Below, one piece after another: positions 24,787 to 33,861 of a DNA stretch of 64,000 nt (the stretch's first letter is position 1; each line of letters starts with the position of its first letter). This DNA is from Spirosoma terrae (GTDB lineage: Bacteria > Bacteroidota > Bacteroidia > Cytophagales > Spirosomataceae). The DNA lies in the NCBI RefSeq assembly GCF_010435915.1, contig NZ_JAAFZH010000010.1:186001-250000 (forward strand), in the 5' to 3' direction. Below the pieces are notes generated by a model. That model saw only the letters and a program-made list of their open reading frames with translations. It was not told where the DNA came from and made no database searches. The position numbers were made by a program, and so were the translations under genes.

Positions 24787-27147
24787 CTATCGCATCCCCG
24801 ATTCAGGCATATAATAAAACGTTCCTTCCCTGGTTACTACGGAAAACGTTGTAGGCTCAGCCATACCAGCTCGACTAATTGACGACCGCCAAAGTTTATT
24901 ACCTGTTGCGATATCATAGGTATTCATTTCTCCATCCCAGGCATAAACTTTATTGCCAGCGATCAGAATACCCGAAAGAGATGATTTAAGAAGCGGCTGT
25001 TTCCAGATAAGCTTGCCCGTTGTATTATCAACGACATGAACGGTTGCATCGCCCCCAAATGCACTGGTTCGTTTAACGACCATCATAGCTGCATAGCGAC
25101 CCGATGCGCTCCAGGAACTGCTTTGAATATCGCCTTCAGCAGGTACATACTCCCACACTTTCACACCAGTTGACCGATTCAGTCCTCTCAGCGACTTACT
25201 TGTTGGATGAAATCCAATAACCAGGTTATTGCTTACCGTTACCGAGCCAGCAACTTCTTTATTTTTCCATAATAGCGTAGGCGACGGTCTTAGCGTCAAT
25301 GCTTTCTGATCACCCGACCCGCTGTTATATATAAGCAGATTATCCTCAAAATAGGGATTAGAGATAGAGGACAAATAGTCGTTGTCTAGCACCGACACTC
25401 CTTTTCCTGTGGCCGGGTTATCGATTACATAAAGATTGGACAGACTGTTCGATGTAAAGTTGACCGTTGCTACCGCCAGCTTGTTTTGATTAGTTACACT
25501 CAGGCTTAACCCCTGAAAAACGTTTCTCCCCTGCACTAAACTGCTGGCCGTTAAGGACCATCTCAAAATTCCTGATTTCGCATCGATTGCATACAATGTC
25601 GACTCGGTCAGGTAATAAACGAGTTCACCAATTGTCACTAATCGCGCTATAGCACCGCTCACATCACTTTTCCGGAATACCCATTTTTCGGCTCCTGTCG
25701 ATGCATCAACGCCGGTCAGTTGTGTATCGCCAAAGACATACATACCATTCGTATAGACTCCCCCTCGACCGCTATATGAATTAGTTGTCCTTTTCGACTG
25801 CCAGAGCAACGTTCCTGATTCAGCATTGAACCCATACGCAAAATCACCGCTGTCAAAAAACAGCGTATTTTGTTTCAAGGCACCGGTAGAACCACCCCGA
25901 TTATTTAACACAATACGCATCGTATCGCCGTATACGGTCCCCGAAATAGTCTGCGCATAGGCTCTGTACCATACGGTATCAGCCGCCAGTTGCAGGGTTA
26001 GTTCGATAGGATAAGGCACTCGTTCGATTCCTTCTGTCCGAACACTTGATTTTACGTCAGGAAGGCTCCGAACATTCGAGACACAAAAGCCAATGCCTTG
26101 GATAGGCGCATCGCCAAGGCTAGTAATTCGTCCCGAGAAGGTGATTTTGCCATCACTTTCCAGCTTGGCTCCAACGGTCTGTACTTGTGGCGGTGTCCAT
26201 ATATTCTTGTCATCAACCACCATAACATAAGCCTCCCGGACTACTTCAGCGATAATATCATAAGAGAACCAGATAGACCCCTTATTAGCCCACGATTGGC
26301 CCCATGAATTTTGGACTTTAAATGCTTTTCGGCCATCGTCATACCCAACAATAACCATAGCATGCCCACTTGTACCATCGTTAGCAGTTTCTTTCCAGAT
26401 ATATTCATTTTGGGCATCTTTTTGCGTTAGCTGCTTAAAATTCCGATCGGGTATGATGCCGATGATTACTGGATGATCATAATACAGAAACTTTTTAATG
26501 GTAGTGGTATTGATATTTATCCTTCCCCAATCCTTAATCTTGAAATTACTGGCATTTTGTTTCTGGACTGCCGTTGGTTGCGTTAGAAAATCAGTTGCTT
26601 TATAGACCATATCAGCCATTGTGCATACCCCCATAGTTTTTATCAGATCCAGCGCCTTGTAGGTATATGATCCCTTGTCCTGCCCTCCATTCAGTTGATT
26701 ATACACAAAAGCAGGACTAAAAACGCTGGACGGAAGCAATTGTCCATTGCTCCCTAGATAATTGCTCCTGGTCGATAGCGTATTGAAATAGCTACGGGCT
26801 GCATAAGCCGTGGCCCAGGCTGTGCAGGAACTCTGTTGGCCCTGGTTCTGTACTGGCGGCATTTTTGCAGAAAGATCATACGTAGCAGTCAACACAGGGT
26901 CCTTGGCAATCCGTCCATTTTTGGATGGAATCACAATCGGCTCCGCAATTAACGGCAATTTTTCGTAGGCGGACTGTTCCAGAAGCTCAACCCCGTAGCC
27001 AACGGTCTTTCCGGGTATCACTTCTTCGTCAACAGGCACCGTTGGCGTAACAGGCGTATCTTCCGCCTTTTTACACCCCCAAACTATCAACCAGACGAAA
27101 CTTAGGACAACAAGCGATTTGAGTAGCGAGGAAACGTTTATGTTCAT
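24787..27147 (-). CDS. Lipoprotein: papain-like (C1) protease fused to a PQQ-type propeller
   Basis: A 786-residue lipoprotein (signal ending at Cys25, VWGCKK). Residues ~85-315 are a C1-family cysteine protease: oxyanion Gln and nucleophile in QNQGQQSSCTAWATAYAA (Cys108), GHAMVIVGYDD (His262) and VQNSWGQSWANKG (Asn280). A FN3-like module follows (~330-420), then a PQQ-like beta-propeller (~425-780) with repeats such as FNAESGTLLWQSK, VDASTGAEKWVF, IDAKSGILRWSL and VDNTTGKLIWKQP. It would be exposed at the outer membrane. A protease fused to this propeller is unusual; the propeller probably binds or positions substrate. An upstream kinase and regulator pair is divergent, and a lipoprotein follows on the same strand. 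Confidence 0.85.
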   Translation of the reverse strand: MNINVSSLLKSLVVLSFVWLIVWGCKKAEDTPVTPTVPVDEEVIPGKTVGYGVELLEQSAYEKLPLIAEPIVIPSKNGRIAKDPVLTATYDLSAKMPPVQNQGQQSSCTAWATAYAARSYFNTLSTRSNYLGSNGQLLPSSVFSPAFVYNQLNGGQDKGSYTYKALDLIKTMGVCTMADMVYKATDFLTQPTAVQKQNASNFKIKDWGRININTTTIKKFLYYDHPVIIGIIPDRNFKQLTQKDAQNEYIWKETANDGTSGHAMVIVGYDDGRKAFKVQNSWGQSWANKGSIWFSYDIIAEVVREAYVMVVDDKNIWTPPQVQTVGAKLESDGKITFSGRITSLGDAPIQGIGFCVSNVRSLPDVKSSVRTEGIERVPYPIELTLQLAADTVWYRAYAQTISGTVYGDTMRIVLNNRGGSTGALKQNTLFFDSGDFAYGFNAESGTLLWQSKRTTNSYSGRGGVYTNGMYVFGDTQLTGVDASTGAEKWVFRKSDVSGAIARLVTIGELVYYLTESTLYAIDAKSGILRWSLTASSLVQGRNVFQGLSLSVTNQNKLAVATVNFTSNSLSNLYVIDNPATGKGVSVLDNDYLSSISNPYFEDNLLIYNSGSGDQKALTLRPSPTLLWKNKEVAGSVTVSNNLVIGFHPTSKSLRGLNRSTGVKVWEYVPAEGDIQSSSWSASGRYAAMMVVKRTSAFGGDATVHVVDNTTGKLIWKQPLLKSSLSGILIAGNKVYAWDGEMNTYDIATGNKLWRSSISRAGMAEPTTFSVVTREGTFYYMPESGMR

Positions 27148-27344
27148 AGAGGTTATTAGGAAAATGAGGACATACGTAGCAAACCACTACGAATTACCTA
27201 CCTCTACAGCTTGCATTCAACCTATATCCAATCAACAGCGCTTTTTTTCTAACCAGCTGGCTGATTTGTCTAACGATGAAGTGACCTTGGCTCAGGATCA
27301 AACTTTTATATATCCAGTAACGGCTACAGAGCCGAACATTTTGT

Positions 27345-27352
27345 TATTTTTG
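27345..27352 (+). promoter_or_regulatory. Promoter -7 box for the histidine kinase gene
   Basis: TATTTTTG fits the Bacteroidota TAnnTTTG box, 26 nt before the start at 27379. No good -33 TTTG is seen at the expected distance. Confidence 0.45.
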
Positions 27353-27378
27353 ATTGTGAATGCCTTCCTCCACAACGT

Positions 27379-29127
27379 ATGAAATGCCTGCTCTTTCCTC
27401 TTTTGATCGTTTTATGTTCCTATTCCGTTTTTGCGCAACCCCTTCCCGTCAATCAGCAGCGATTGGCAAAAGCCAGAAAAATGGAAGCGCAGGCCATTAC
27501 TGCCAGTGACTCTGTTCTTTTAGCCCACTCCTATTATCAGTACGGCCGTACGTATTCATTTGCGGGTGATAATGTACAAGCAAAGCGATATTACGTCAAA
27601 GCCTTAAAAATTCTGGAGAATCGACCTGCTTCCTACGATTTAGGGCATCTCTATGTTCGTATTTGTGAATACAACAACGTCAGTATTGACTCAAGAGAAG
27701 ACGTTGAGTACCTCAACAAGGCCATTGCTATTTTTAAAGAAATAAACTCTCCACAAGGGCTGGCCACAGCATACGGGATGTTACAGGGAGCTTATGGCTG
27801 GCGATGGGTCGGTACGTTTACGGAAGACAGCCCCCGTTTTGACTCATTGTTGGCGATTAACGATCTGGAGTTGAAATACGCTCAACTTGCCCGGGATACG
27901 TCCTTTATTGTTGATGCCTATGTCCGGTATGGAGGCCTTTATAACATAGTCCATAATACAAATGCCTCGCTCGCCAATCTTCAAAAAGCGCTTACGATTG
28001 CCAATAAATCCCAAAACGACACCTTACGAATCCGGTCATTGTTAGGCTTTTCAGACACATACATTGGTCTTAGGAAACCCGATCAGGCCCGACCGTATAT
28101 TGCTGAGGTAGAGGCTATTTATAAACGGAACAACTACCAGCAATTTTTCATCCTGCGTCATCTGCTCTATAGCTGGAGAGATTATTACCAACAAAAGGGA
28201 TACTGGAAACAGGCTTTTGAAAAACTCAACATCGTCAACCAACTGCTAAACGATTCTGAGCTGGCTAATTTCGACAAAACAACGAGTATTGTCAATCAGG
28301 AGCTGGACGCCCAAAAAACAGCGCTTGTGATGACAGCTCAAAAGAAAGAAATCGAGCTAACTAACCGACTTGTCAACACCCAACGAACCTTCATAATCGT
28401 CACCATTACGTTGCTGGCGGGCGCTCTGACGCTAAGTGCCTTCTTCTTCCGGCTATACCGAAAGCACCAGCGGATCAGTAAAGAAAACGCCCTAATCAGC
28501 TACAAAAATGAGCAGCTTGTCCGGGAGCAGAATCATCGGGTAAAAAATAATCTTCAGATGGTTTCCAGCCTGCTGAATATGCAGGCCCGGCAACTCGCCG
28601 ATACCGATGCCCGACAGGCTATTCTGGAAAGCAAGCTACGGGTGCAGGCAATGGCTATTATTCAGCGAAAACTATATGATTCAACCCACCTGACAACGCT
28701 CAACCTGGCCGATTTTATACCTGAAATAGCCGAAAACGCCCTGGCGGCCTGTGGTTTTGCGGGAATTACAAAACGATTCGACATTGCCCCGATCCGGCTC
28801 AACGTCGATCAAACTATACCGGTGGGGCTGATCATTACGGAACTGATTGTCAATGCGTCTAAATATGCATTCCCCAACAATCACGCACCCATCCTGACAA
28901 TTGACTGTACACAATCGGAACAGACTATTCGCTTACAGCTGGCCGACAACGGAAGCGAAGACTTCATGGAAGAGGGTCAGTTTGGACTGGCGATACGTCA
29001 ACATCAACAAAACAGTACGTCGTTCGGCAGTCAATTAATTGCCCTTCAGGTACAGCAGTTATATGGAACTTACCAGTATAAACACCGTGAAAGTGGAACC
29101 GAATTTAGCATGGAATTCAGTGTTTAG
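27379..29127 (+). CDS. TPR-containing sensor histidine kinase (HisKA_2 type)
   Basis: A 582-residue membrane kinase: signal peptide (ending VFAQ, residue ~19), a TPR-rich periplasmic region of ~300 residues (for example YYQYGRTYSFAGDNVQAKRYYVKALKIL and ANLQKALTIANKSQND), one transmembrane helix at about 335-358 (TFIIVTITLLAGALTLSAFF), then a HisKA_2 box, EQNHRVKNNLQMVSSLLNMQ with the phospho-accepting His, and an ATPase domain (ITELIVNASKYAF N-box; LADNGSEDFMEEGQFGLAI G-box). The next gene, 5 nt downstream, is a LytTR response regulator, so they form a two-component pair. The ligand is unknown; it is divergent from the papain-propeller lipoprotein, which may be its target. Confidence 0.92.
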   Translation: MKCLLFPLLIVLCSYSVFAQPLPVNQQRLAKARKMEAQAITASDSVLLAHSYYQYGRTYSFAGDNVQAKRYYVKALKILENRPASYDLGHLYVRICEYNNVSIDSREDVEYLNKAIAIFKEINSPQGLATAYGMLQGAYGWRWVGTFTEDSPRFDSLLAINDLELKYAQLARDTSFIVDAYVRYGGLYNIVHNTNASLANLQKALTIANKSQNDTLRIRSLLGFSDTYIGLRKPDQARPYIAEVEAIYKRNNYQQFFILRHLLYSWRDYYQQKGYWKQAFEKLNIVNQLLNDSELANFDKTTSIVNQELDAQKTALVMTAQKKEIELTNRLVNTQRTFIIVTITLLAGALTLSAFFFRLYRKHQRISKENALISYKNEQLVREQNHRVKNNLQMVSSLLNMQARQLADTDARQAILESKLRVQAMAIIQRKLYDSTHLTTLNLADFIPEIAENALAACGFAGITKRFDIAPIRLNVDQTIPVGLIITELIVNASKYAFPNNHAPILTIDCTQSEQTIRLQLADNGSEDFMEEGQFGLAIRQHQQNSTSFGSQLIALQVQQLYGTYQYKHRESGTEFSMEFSV

Positions 29128-29132
29128 TACGT

Positions 29133-29879
29133 ATGACCAACCTCAACATCCTGTTAATTGAAGACGACTTAGTCATTGCTACCGATTTAAAAGCAGATCT
29201 GGAAGATGCTGGTCATCAGGTAATTGGCATAGCTCGTAATGCGACCGAGGCAATGAAACTTATCAAGGCGAATCCGCCCGATATTGCGGTTGTCGACATT
29301 ACGTTAGGCCATATTGAGGACGGCGGCATTCAACTTGTCAGTGAGTTGTTAAATCACCATTGGATGCCAATCATTTATCTGACAGCTCACTCCGATGCGG
29401 TTATGGTTGACAAGGCATTTGCTACGTCGCCAGCGGCCTACATGCTCAAGCCTTTCAGAGTGACGGAGCTATTGGTTCAGATTAAACTGGCCTATGAGAA
29501 TTTCAAAAAGAATGAATCAGGTAACGTAAACCGTCCATTTACACTTGGTGAAAATTTTTATTTTCCCAATAAGACCGGGCATGATCGTGTGAACACGAAT
29601 GATATACTCTTCATGAAAGCTCAGGGTCACTGCACCGATCTTTACCTGAATGGCGAAAAAAAGCCCCGGATGATTGGTACGAATCTGGGGCATCTGGCCG
29701 ACTATTTCACAACCAGTAACTTCTTACGCCTGTCTAAATCATTATTTATCAATCTGGATCATCTGGTCCAGATTGAACGTACCTGCATTTACCTGGGCCA
29801 GGAACGCTTTCAGGTAGACATTTCTGAAGCTAATCGGAAGGAACTGATGAAAAAGCTAAAAGTGATTCGAACCAAATAA
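29133..29879 (+). CDS. LytTR-family response regulator
   Basis: A 248-residue regulator: a receiver domain at residues 1-120 with acidic pocket E10-D11-D12, phospho-acceptor Asp55 (VVDITLG), Thr in YLTAHS and Lys in LKPFR; and a LytTR DNA-binding domain at about 140-248 (FMKAQGHCTDLYL, then RLSKSLFINLDHLVQIER). It starts 5 nt after the kinase stop and must be cotranscribed. LytTR regulators bind pairs of imperfect direct repeats about 10 nt apart; no clear repeat stood out by eye near the operon. Its 3' end is 14 nt from the convergent rhodanese gene. Confidence 0.95.
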   Translation: MTNLNILLIEDDLVIATDLKADLEDAGHQVIGIARNATEAMKLIKANPPDIAVVDITLGHIEDGGIQLVSELLNHHWMPIIYLTAHSDAVMVDKAFATSPAAYMLKPFRVTELLVQIKLAYENFKKNESGNVNRPFTLGENFYFPNKTGHDRVNTNDILFMKAQGHCTDLYLNGEKKPRMIGTNLGHLADYFTTSNFLRLSKSLFINLDHLVQIERTCIYLGQERFQVDISEANRKELMKKLKVIRTK

Positions 29880-29893
29880 ACCTGACTGCTACG

Positions 29894-30343
29894 TCAATCA
29901 ATAGCCGGGTAGCCTTTATCCAACCAATCTGTTTTAAGATTATTGGAAACGTTTAGCAGCTTATGATTGGTGAAACCCATCTCATTCAACTTCGTAAAGG
30001 CGGGGCGAACATTGGGGCATTTTTTGAATGGGCAGCACCCACAATAGATGACAATATCCCGGTTTTTAGGTTCTTTCTTCAGCAATTCTTCCAGCTTTAC
30101 CAGATTTTCGGCTTCGCTGGCAGGTCCTACGCCTACTGACGTTTTGATAGTAGCTGCCGGCCCAATACTGATGATCAATGGCTTCTTCGCCCCATCGTCG
30201 GCAATGGTTGCGGCCAGTGCCGATGGCTCAAGTAGCTGTTCTGGCGTCCAGGGTTCAGCATTTTTCCAGCTGGTCTGAAAAATAGCCGCTACTATACATA
30301 AGGCCAGAATGGCAATCGAAAAAAGACCCGTTTTCTTCGTCAT
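29894..30343 (-). CDS. Exported rhodanese-like protein with CGCCP cluster
   Basis: A 149-residue protein with an N-terminal membrane anchor or signal (residues 6-24) and a rhodanese-like domain ending in a Cys-rich active-site region: IVIYCGCCPFKKCPNVRPAF at about residues 98-117, followed by KLNEMGFTNHKLLNVSNNLKTDWLDKGYP. In rhodaneses one Cys carries a persulfide; here four Cys lie in the loop (C-x-C-C-x4-C), a variant I recall in several environmental bacteria. It might transfer sulfur or act as a thiol redox protein in the envelope (inference). It overlaps the upstream ACP-phosphodiesterase gene by 4 nt (ATGA), so they are cotranslated. Confidence 0.75.
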   Translation of the reverse strand: MTKKTGLFSIAILALCIVAAIFQTSWKNAEPWTPEQLLEPSALAATIADDGAKKPLIISIGPAATIKTSVGVGPASEAENLVKLEELLKKEPKNRDIVIYCGCCPFKKCPNVRPAFTKLNEMGFTNHKLLNVSNNLKTDWLDKGYPAID

Positions 30344-30945
30344 AATAAAAGTAAAAGTTCAGTTCGTACGCGTTCAATATGCTCATTCAGCTCCGCCCAA
30401 AAATGCTGAAAATGAGCATCAATCTCCTTGTAATACGTCACCAGATCCTCAACAGCCGAGTCAAGGCCCGACGGATACGTAGTACGTCTGGACAGGCCAT
30501 TTAGCGACCGATCAATGCCTTCCAGATACTGGTAATTCGTTAACCAGTCCTGCCGAATCATATAATCGGCCATCCGTACTGCGTCAACAGGCAGGCTATT
30601 CTGTCGTAAGCGAATCGTGCGGTAAAAATACTGTATAAAATCGCCCAGTGGCTCGGTCGTTAGTGCTTCAAAGCCGACGGCCAGGAAATGATCAAAAAAA
30701 ACATCGACCGCTACTCCCGCGTATTTATGGCATCTGGGCCTTAACAGCTCCCGAACAGCCGCTACATCGGGATGCGTATCGGTAAACGTATCGATAGCCC
30801 GATGCAGCCGGACCCCAGCAATGACACCCGCCAGCAGCTTGTGCCGTGGATGATCGGGGTCGCCCTTAATGAAATCGCCGATAAAGTTTCCAATCAATAA
30901 ATCATCATTCCGCCCCGACAGATACCCATGCGCTAGAATATTCAT
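30340..30945 (-). CDS. acpH: Acyl carrier protein phosphodiesterase (AcpH family)
   Basis: A 201-residue HD-like helical protein with the AcpH features: MNILAHGYLSGRNDDLLIGNFIGDFIKG at the start, GVRLHRAIDTFTDTHPDV, and DVFFDHFLAVGFE in the middle. AcpH removes the 4'-phosphopantetheine arm from holo-ACP, controlling lipid synthesis. Length is normal. Its stop overlaps the rhodanese start by 4 nt, and it follows 10 nt after the dCMP deaminase stop. All three are on one strand and probably form an operon, although their functions are unrelated. Confidence 0.85.
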   Translation of the reverse strand: MNILAHGYLSGRNDDLLIGNFIGDFIKGDPDHPRHKLLAGVIAGVRLHRAIDTFTDTHPDVAAVRELLRPRCHKYAGVAVDVFFDHFLAVGFEALTTEPLGDFIQYFYRTIRLRQNSLPVDAVRMADYMIRQDWLTNYQYLEGIDRSLNGLSRRTTYPSGLDSAVEDLVTYYKEIDAHFQHFWAELNEHIERVRTELLLLL

Positions 30946-30955
30946 GGTCTAGCGG

Positions 30956-31510
30956 TCAGGAATGTTGATTCTTGATTGGTCCCGCTAACGGAGGGTCAGC
31001 TAATAACGTAACACCATCACCGGGTTCATACCGCTCAACCGTAACCCCAAATCGGCGCAGGAACTCAACGCCTTCGTCGGTCGGAATGCCTTTGTATTCG
31101 GCATAGGAATGCAGATAAATGACCCGGGCAATTTTCATACTATAAATGATCCGGGCGCAGGCAATACAGGGTGAGAGTGTTACGTAGATGGTTGCTCCTT
31201 CAATTTCCGACCCATTTTTAGCTGCGTACAGAATAGCGTTTTCCTCAGCGTGCAACGCCAGCGAGCACGACCCTTTCGAATCGCGAGGGCAACCAACCCC
31301 CGGATATTCTTCGTCGCAGTTATGCGTGCCAGCCGGTGGTCCGTTATAGCCAATGGAAATGATCCGGGTGTCGCGCGTTAGCACAGCACCCACCTGCGCC
31401 TTAATACAGTGGGAACGCCGAGCCAGATTAACCGCCAGCTCCATAAAAATATCGTCGAAGCGGGGTTTAGGATATGGTTCAGGCGTATTCGTTGTCAGTA
31501 ACATGAGCAA
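30956..31510 (-). CDS. dCMP deaminase family protein
   Basis: A 184-residue cytidine-deaminase-fold enzyme. Zinc site: HAEENAI (His87, catalytic Glu89) with SPCIACA (Cys115, Cys118); nucleotide contact GYNG (residues 54-57). The extra Cys-rich insertion CDEEYPGVGC before HAE is usual in dCMP deaminases (ComEB type). The reaction is dCMP to dUMP, feeding dTMP synthesis. The start could be the Met at residue 3, six nt inside. It precedes the AcpH and rhodanese genes; upstream is a 90-nt gap to the ABC1 kinase gene on the same strand. Confidence 0.92.
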   Translation of the reverse strand: MLMLLTTNTPEPYPKPRFDDIFMELAVNLARRSHCIKAQVGAVLTRDTRIISIGYNGPPAGTHNCDEEYPGVGCPRDSKGSCSLALHAEENAILYAAKNGSEIEGATIYVTLSPCIACARIIYSMKIARVIYLHSYAEYKGIPTDEGVEFLRRFGVTVERYEPGDGVTLLADPPLAGPIKNQHS

Positions 31511-31600
31511 TAACCGCTGCGCGGCATAATGAGATACCTATGATTACGCAAAGATTACCGATTTTATTTTGACAAATGGTATCGACGGAAGGCATCAAGA

Positions 31601-32926
31601 CTACGCAACAACCTTTTTCGACCGCAACCAATCGGGCTTGGTGGTTGTTACGCGGGCCTTCAGTTCGTTAAGCATCGCATACAGACCGTAGTACGTTCGG
31701 TTCACATACAGGCCATCCTGTGAGCCACGGGCGACCTTTGAGTTTTTTATTTCGTCAACTTTCCCTAATCCTTCGGCAAAGGCATAGACTTTGCTAAAAT
31801 ACGCATCATCGCCAAAATCGAACGTATCGACAGCAAATGGTTCGGCCAGCATCAGCGTCATTTCTTTGAACAGGTCGGTGAAAAACTGGCGATCTTTAAG
31901 CGAATCGGCTGGTGTTAAAAACTCCAGATTCGTAAAAACCTCTTCCGTCAGAACGGGGTCTTCCAACGTATCGGGGTTGATGAGCCGGAAATAATTGTTG
32001 TAATAAAACTCCGGAATCACCTTCACGCAGCCAAAGTCAATAACACCCATCGTACCATCGTTCCGCATCAGAAAATTTCCCGGATGCGGATCGGCGTGGA
32101 CCTGACGTAGCGTATGAATCTGATAATCATAAAAGTCCCACAACGCCTGGCCAATACGATCACGCACATCCTGCGAGGGGTTTGTTTTCAGAAAATCTTT
32201 TAAATGTAACCCGTCGAGCCAATCCATAGTCAGGATGCGCTTGGACGACAATTCTGGGTAATACGCTGGAAAGACAAGGCCCGGAATATGGGCGCAGGCC
32301 TCCGAAATTTCGATGGAGCGCTTCAACTCAAGCTCGTAATCTGTTTCTTCCAGCAACTTGGTTTCTACTTCGCCCATGTACCGATCAATATCGCGCTCGT
32401 TCAGGTTCAGCAACCGAACCGCCAAAGGCTTGGCAATCTTCAGATCCGAACTCACCGCGTCGGCCACACCCGGATATTGTACTTTTACGGCCAGTTTTTT
32501 CCCATTTTTCCAGGCTTGGTGCACCTGCCCGATACTGGCCGCATTGACCGAGTTGATGTCGAATTTATCGAACAGTTCCGACGGCGATTTACCGAAATAG
32601 GTCTTAAAGGTCTTCACAACCAGCGGACCCGATAGCGGTGGAGCTGAATACTGCGCCATCGTAAATTTATCGGTATACGCCACGGGCAATAAACCACGAT
32701 CCATACTCAGCATCTGCGCCATTTTCAAGGCAGAACCTTTCAACTCGCTCAGGGCGTCATAAATATCGGCCGCATTGTCTTTATGAAGCTCTTCTTTCGA
32801 CAGGCTGGGATCAATGAGCTTTTTACTGTAATGCTTAATATAATTCCCGCCGACTTTCACCCCCGCTTTCACAAACTGACTGGCGCGGGCCACTTTTGTC
32901 GTTGGAACAGAATTCTGGGTCTTCAT
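31601..32926 (-). CDS. ABC1/AarF/UbiB-family atypical kinase
   Basis: A 441-residue atypical kinase of the COQ8/UbiB group. Visible parts are the N-terminal KxGQ-type helix as KMAQ (residues 68-71, LKGSALKMAQMLSMD), an Ala-rich loop in place of the glycine-rich loop (NAASIGQVHQA), VKVQYPGV with the invariant Lys, HADPHPGNFL (catalytic Asp and Asn) and VIDFGCVK (metal Asp). Relatives support ubiquinone or isoprenoid biosynthesis through ATPase activity; Bacteroidota use menaquinone, so the exact client is unclear. A TetR-type gene lies 86 nt upstream on the same strand; the two often occur together in Bacteroidota and may be one transcript. Confidence 0.9.
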   Translation of the reverse strand: MKTQNSVPTTKVARASQFVKAGVKVGGNYIKHYSKKLIDPSLSKEELHKDNAADIYDALSELKGSALKMAQMLSMDRGLLPVAYTDKFTMAQYSAPPLSGPLVVKTFKTYFGKSPSELFDKFDINSVNAASIGQVHQAWKNGKKLAVKVQYPGVADAVSSDLKIAKPLAVRLLNLNERDIDRYMGEVETKLLEETDYELELKRSIEISEACAHIPGLVFPAYYPELSSKRILTMDWLDGLHLKDFLKTNPSQDVRDRIGQALWDFYDYQIHTLRQVHADPHPGNFLMRNDGTMGVIDFGCVKVIPEFYYNNYFRLINPDTLEDPVLTEEVFTNLEFLTPADSLKDRQFFTDLFKEMTLMLAEPFAVDTFDFGDDAYFSKVYAFAEGLGKVDEIKNSKVARGSQDGLYVNRTYYGLYAMLNELKARVTTTKPDWLRSKKVVA

Positions 32927-33012
32927 CGATCAATGACTAAAACTTATTGAATGACAGAACGATTGACGTAACAACTGTTATTCTACCGCACGGGCGATAG
33001 TCAATCAATCCA

Positions 33013-33681
33013 TCATCTATTCTGATAGATAAACTTGGCAAAATCAAACAACGTATCGAGTGGCGACCGCCCAATCAGATCAAAAGACGTATTGACTGCT
33101 TTTTCGATAGCCGTATCCGTCTTTTCAAAATTCTTACTGACATCGCGTACCCAGAAGTCGAGCAAATACAGCGTTTGGGCCCAAAGAGCATTCGGATACC
33201 GATCAGTCACAAAGGGACGCGGCTCAACCTCCTTACTTTCACGGCCTTCAGCCAGTAAATCGCGGGCGAAATCCATAAAAGCGTCTTTGAAGGGCGTTAA
33301 GATCGGGGGAGTTGCCCCCATACCCGCTACTTTCGCCTGAACACTACGTTCCCTGTGTTCGGTCCGCAGCCGTCCAAAACTGTAGACCACGAAACTACGC
33401 TGCGCTTTCAGCAGCTCAATCCAGGTGTAATAAAAAGCCAGTACTTTTTCACGTACCGAATAGGTCTGATACGTATCGTCGTTTTCGACAGTCGTTTTAG
33501 CATCGTTAAAAAATGCCAGCCACACATCGGCTTCAATGGCATCAAATGAACCGTAATAGGTATAAAATTCGGCTTCTGCTAGTTTTAACTTCTTGGCAAA
33601 CTGGAATACCGAGGTGGGCTGTTTCCCATTGTCAAGGACGTATTCAGTGTAGGCCTTGCGGATTTTTTCGAGCGTTTCCAT
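33013..33681 (-). CDS. TetR-family transcriptional regulator
   Basis: A 222-residue protein with an N-terminal helix-turn-helix in diverged form (KIRKAYTEYVLDNGKQPTSV, then FQFAKKLKLAEAEFYTYYGSF, the recognition helix ending in YYGSFDAIEADVW) and a long helical C-terminal domain of the TetR_C type with an unusual aromatic core (FYYTWIELLKAQRSFVVYS). It is upstream of the ABC1 kinase on the same strand; this pair is seen in many Bacteroidota, and the regulator may sense a lipid or quinone-related ligand (inference). The divergent Spy-like gene at 33862 may be another target. Confidence 0.8.
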   Translation of the reverse strand: METLEKIRKAYTEYVLDNGKQPTSVFQFAKKLKLAEAEFYTYYGSFDAIEADVWLAFFNDAKTTVENDDTYQTYSVREKVLAFYYTWIELLKAQRSFVVYSFGRLRTEHRERSVQAKVAGMGATPPILTPFKDAFMDFARDLLAEGRESKEVEPRPFVTDRYPNALWAQTLYLLDFWVRDVSKNFEKTDTAIEKAVNTSFDLIGRSPLDTLFDFAKFIYQNR

Positions 33682-33762
33682 ATAGCTTGCTAACGGTATG
33701 TAGAGGATAAAAGTTTATTGGTTTTAATGGTATACTAATCCATTTTTCAACGGACAAACTGT

Positions 33763-33770
33763 TAATTTTG
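33763..33770 (+). promoter_or_regulatory. Promoter -7 box of the Spy-like gene
   Basis: TAATTTTG fits TAnnTTTG exactly. It lies 91 nt before the start at 33862, implying a leader of about 85 nt. Confidence 0.45.
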
Positions 33771-33861
33771 CAGGATGCGTCATTGGCCAACAGGCTAGTC
33801 GTTTTACAGTTTTGACGCACTTCGTCGTTAAACGGAGAGACGTACTAACTACATCGTATTC

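Noticed and set aside
27119-27382. An 87-codon frame upstream of the histidine kinase
   Set aside because: It starts with TTG inside the protease gene's 5' end, has no motif, and its end overlaps the kinase start; the kinase promoter box lies within it.
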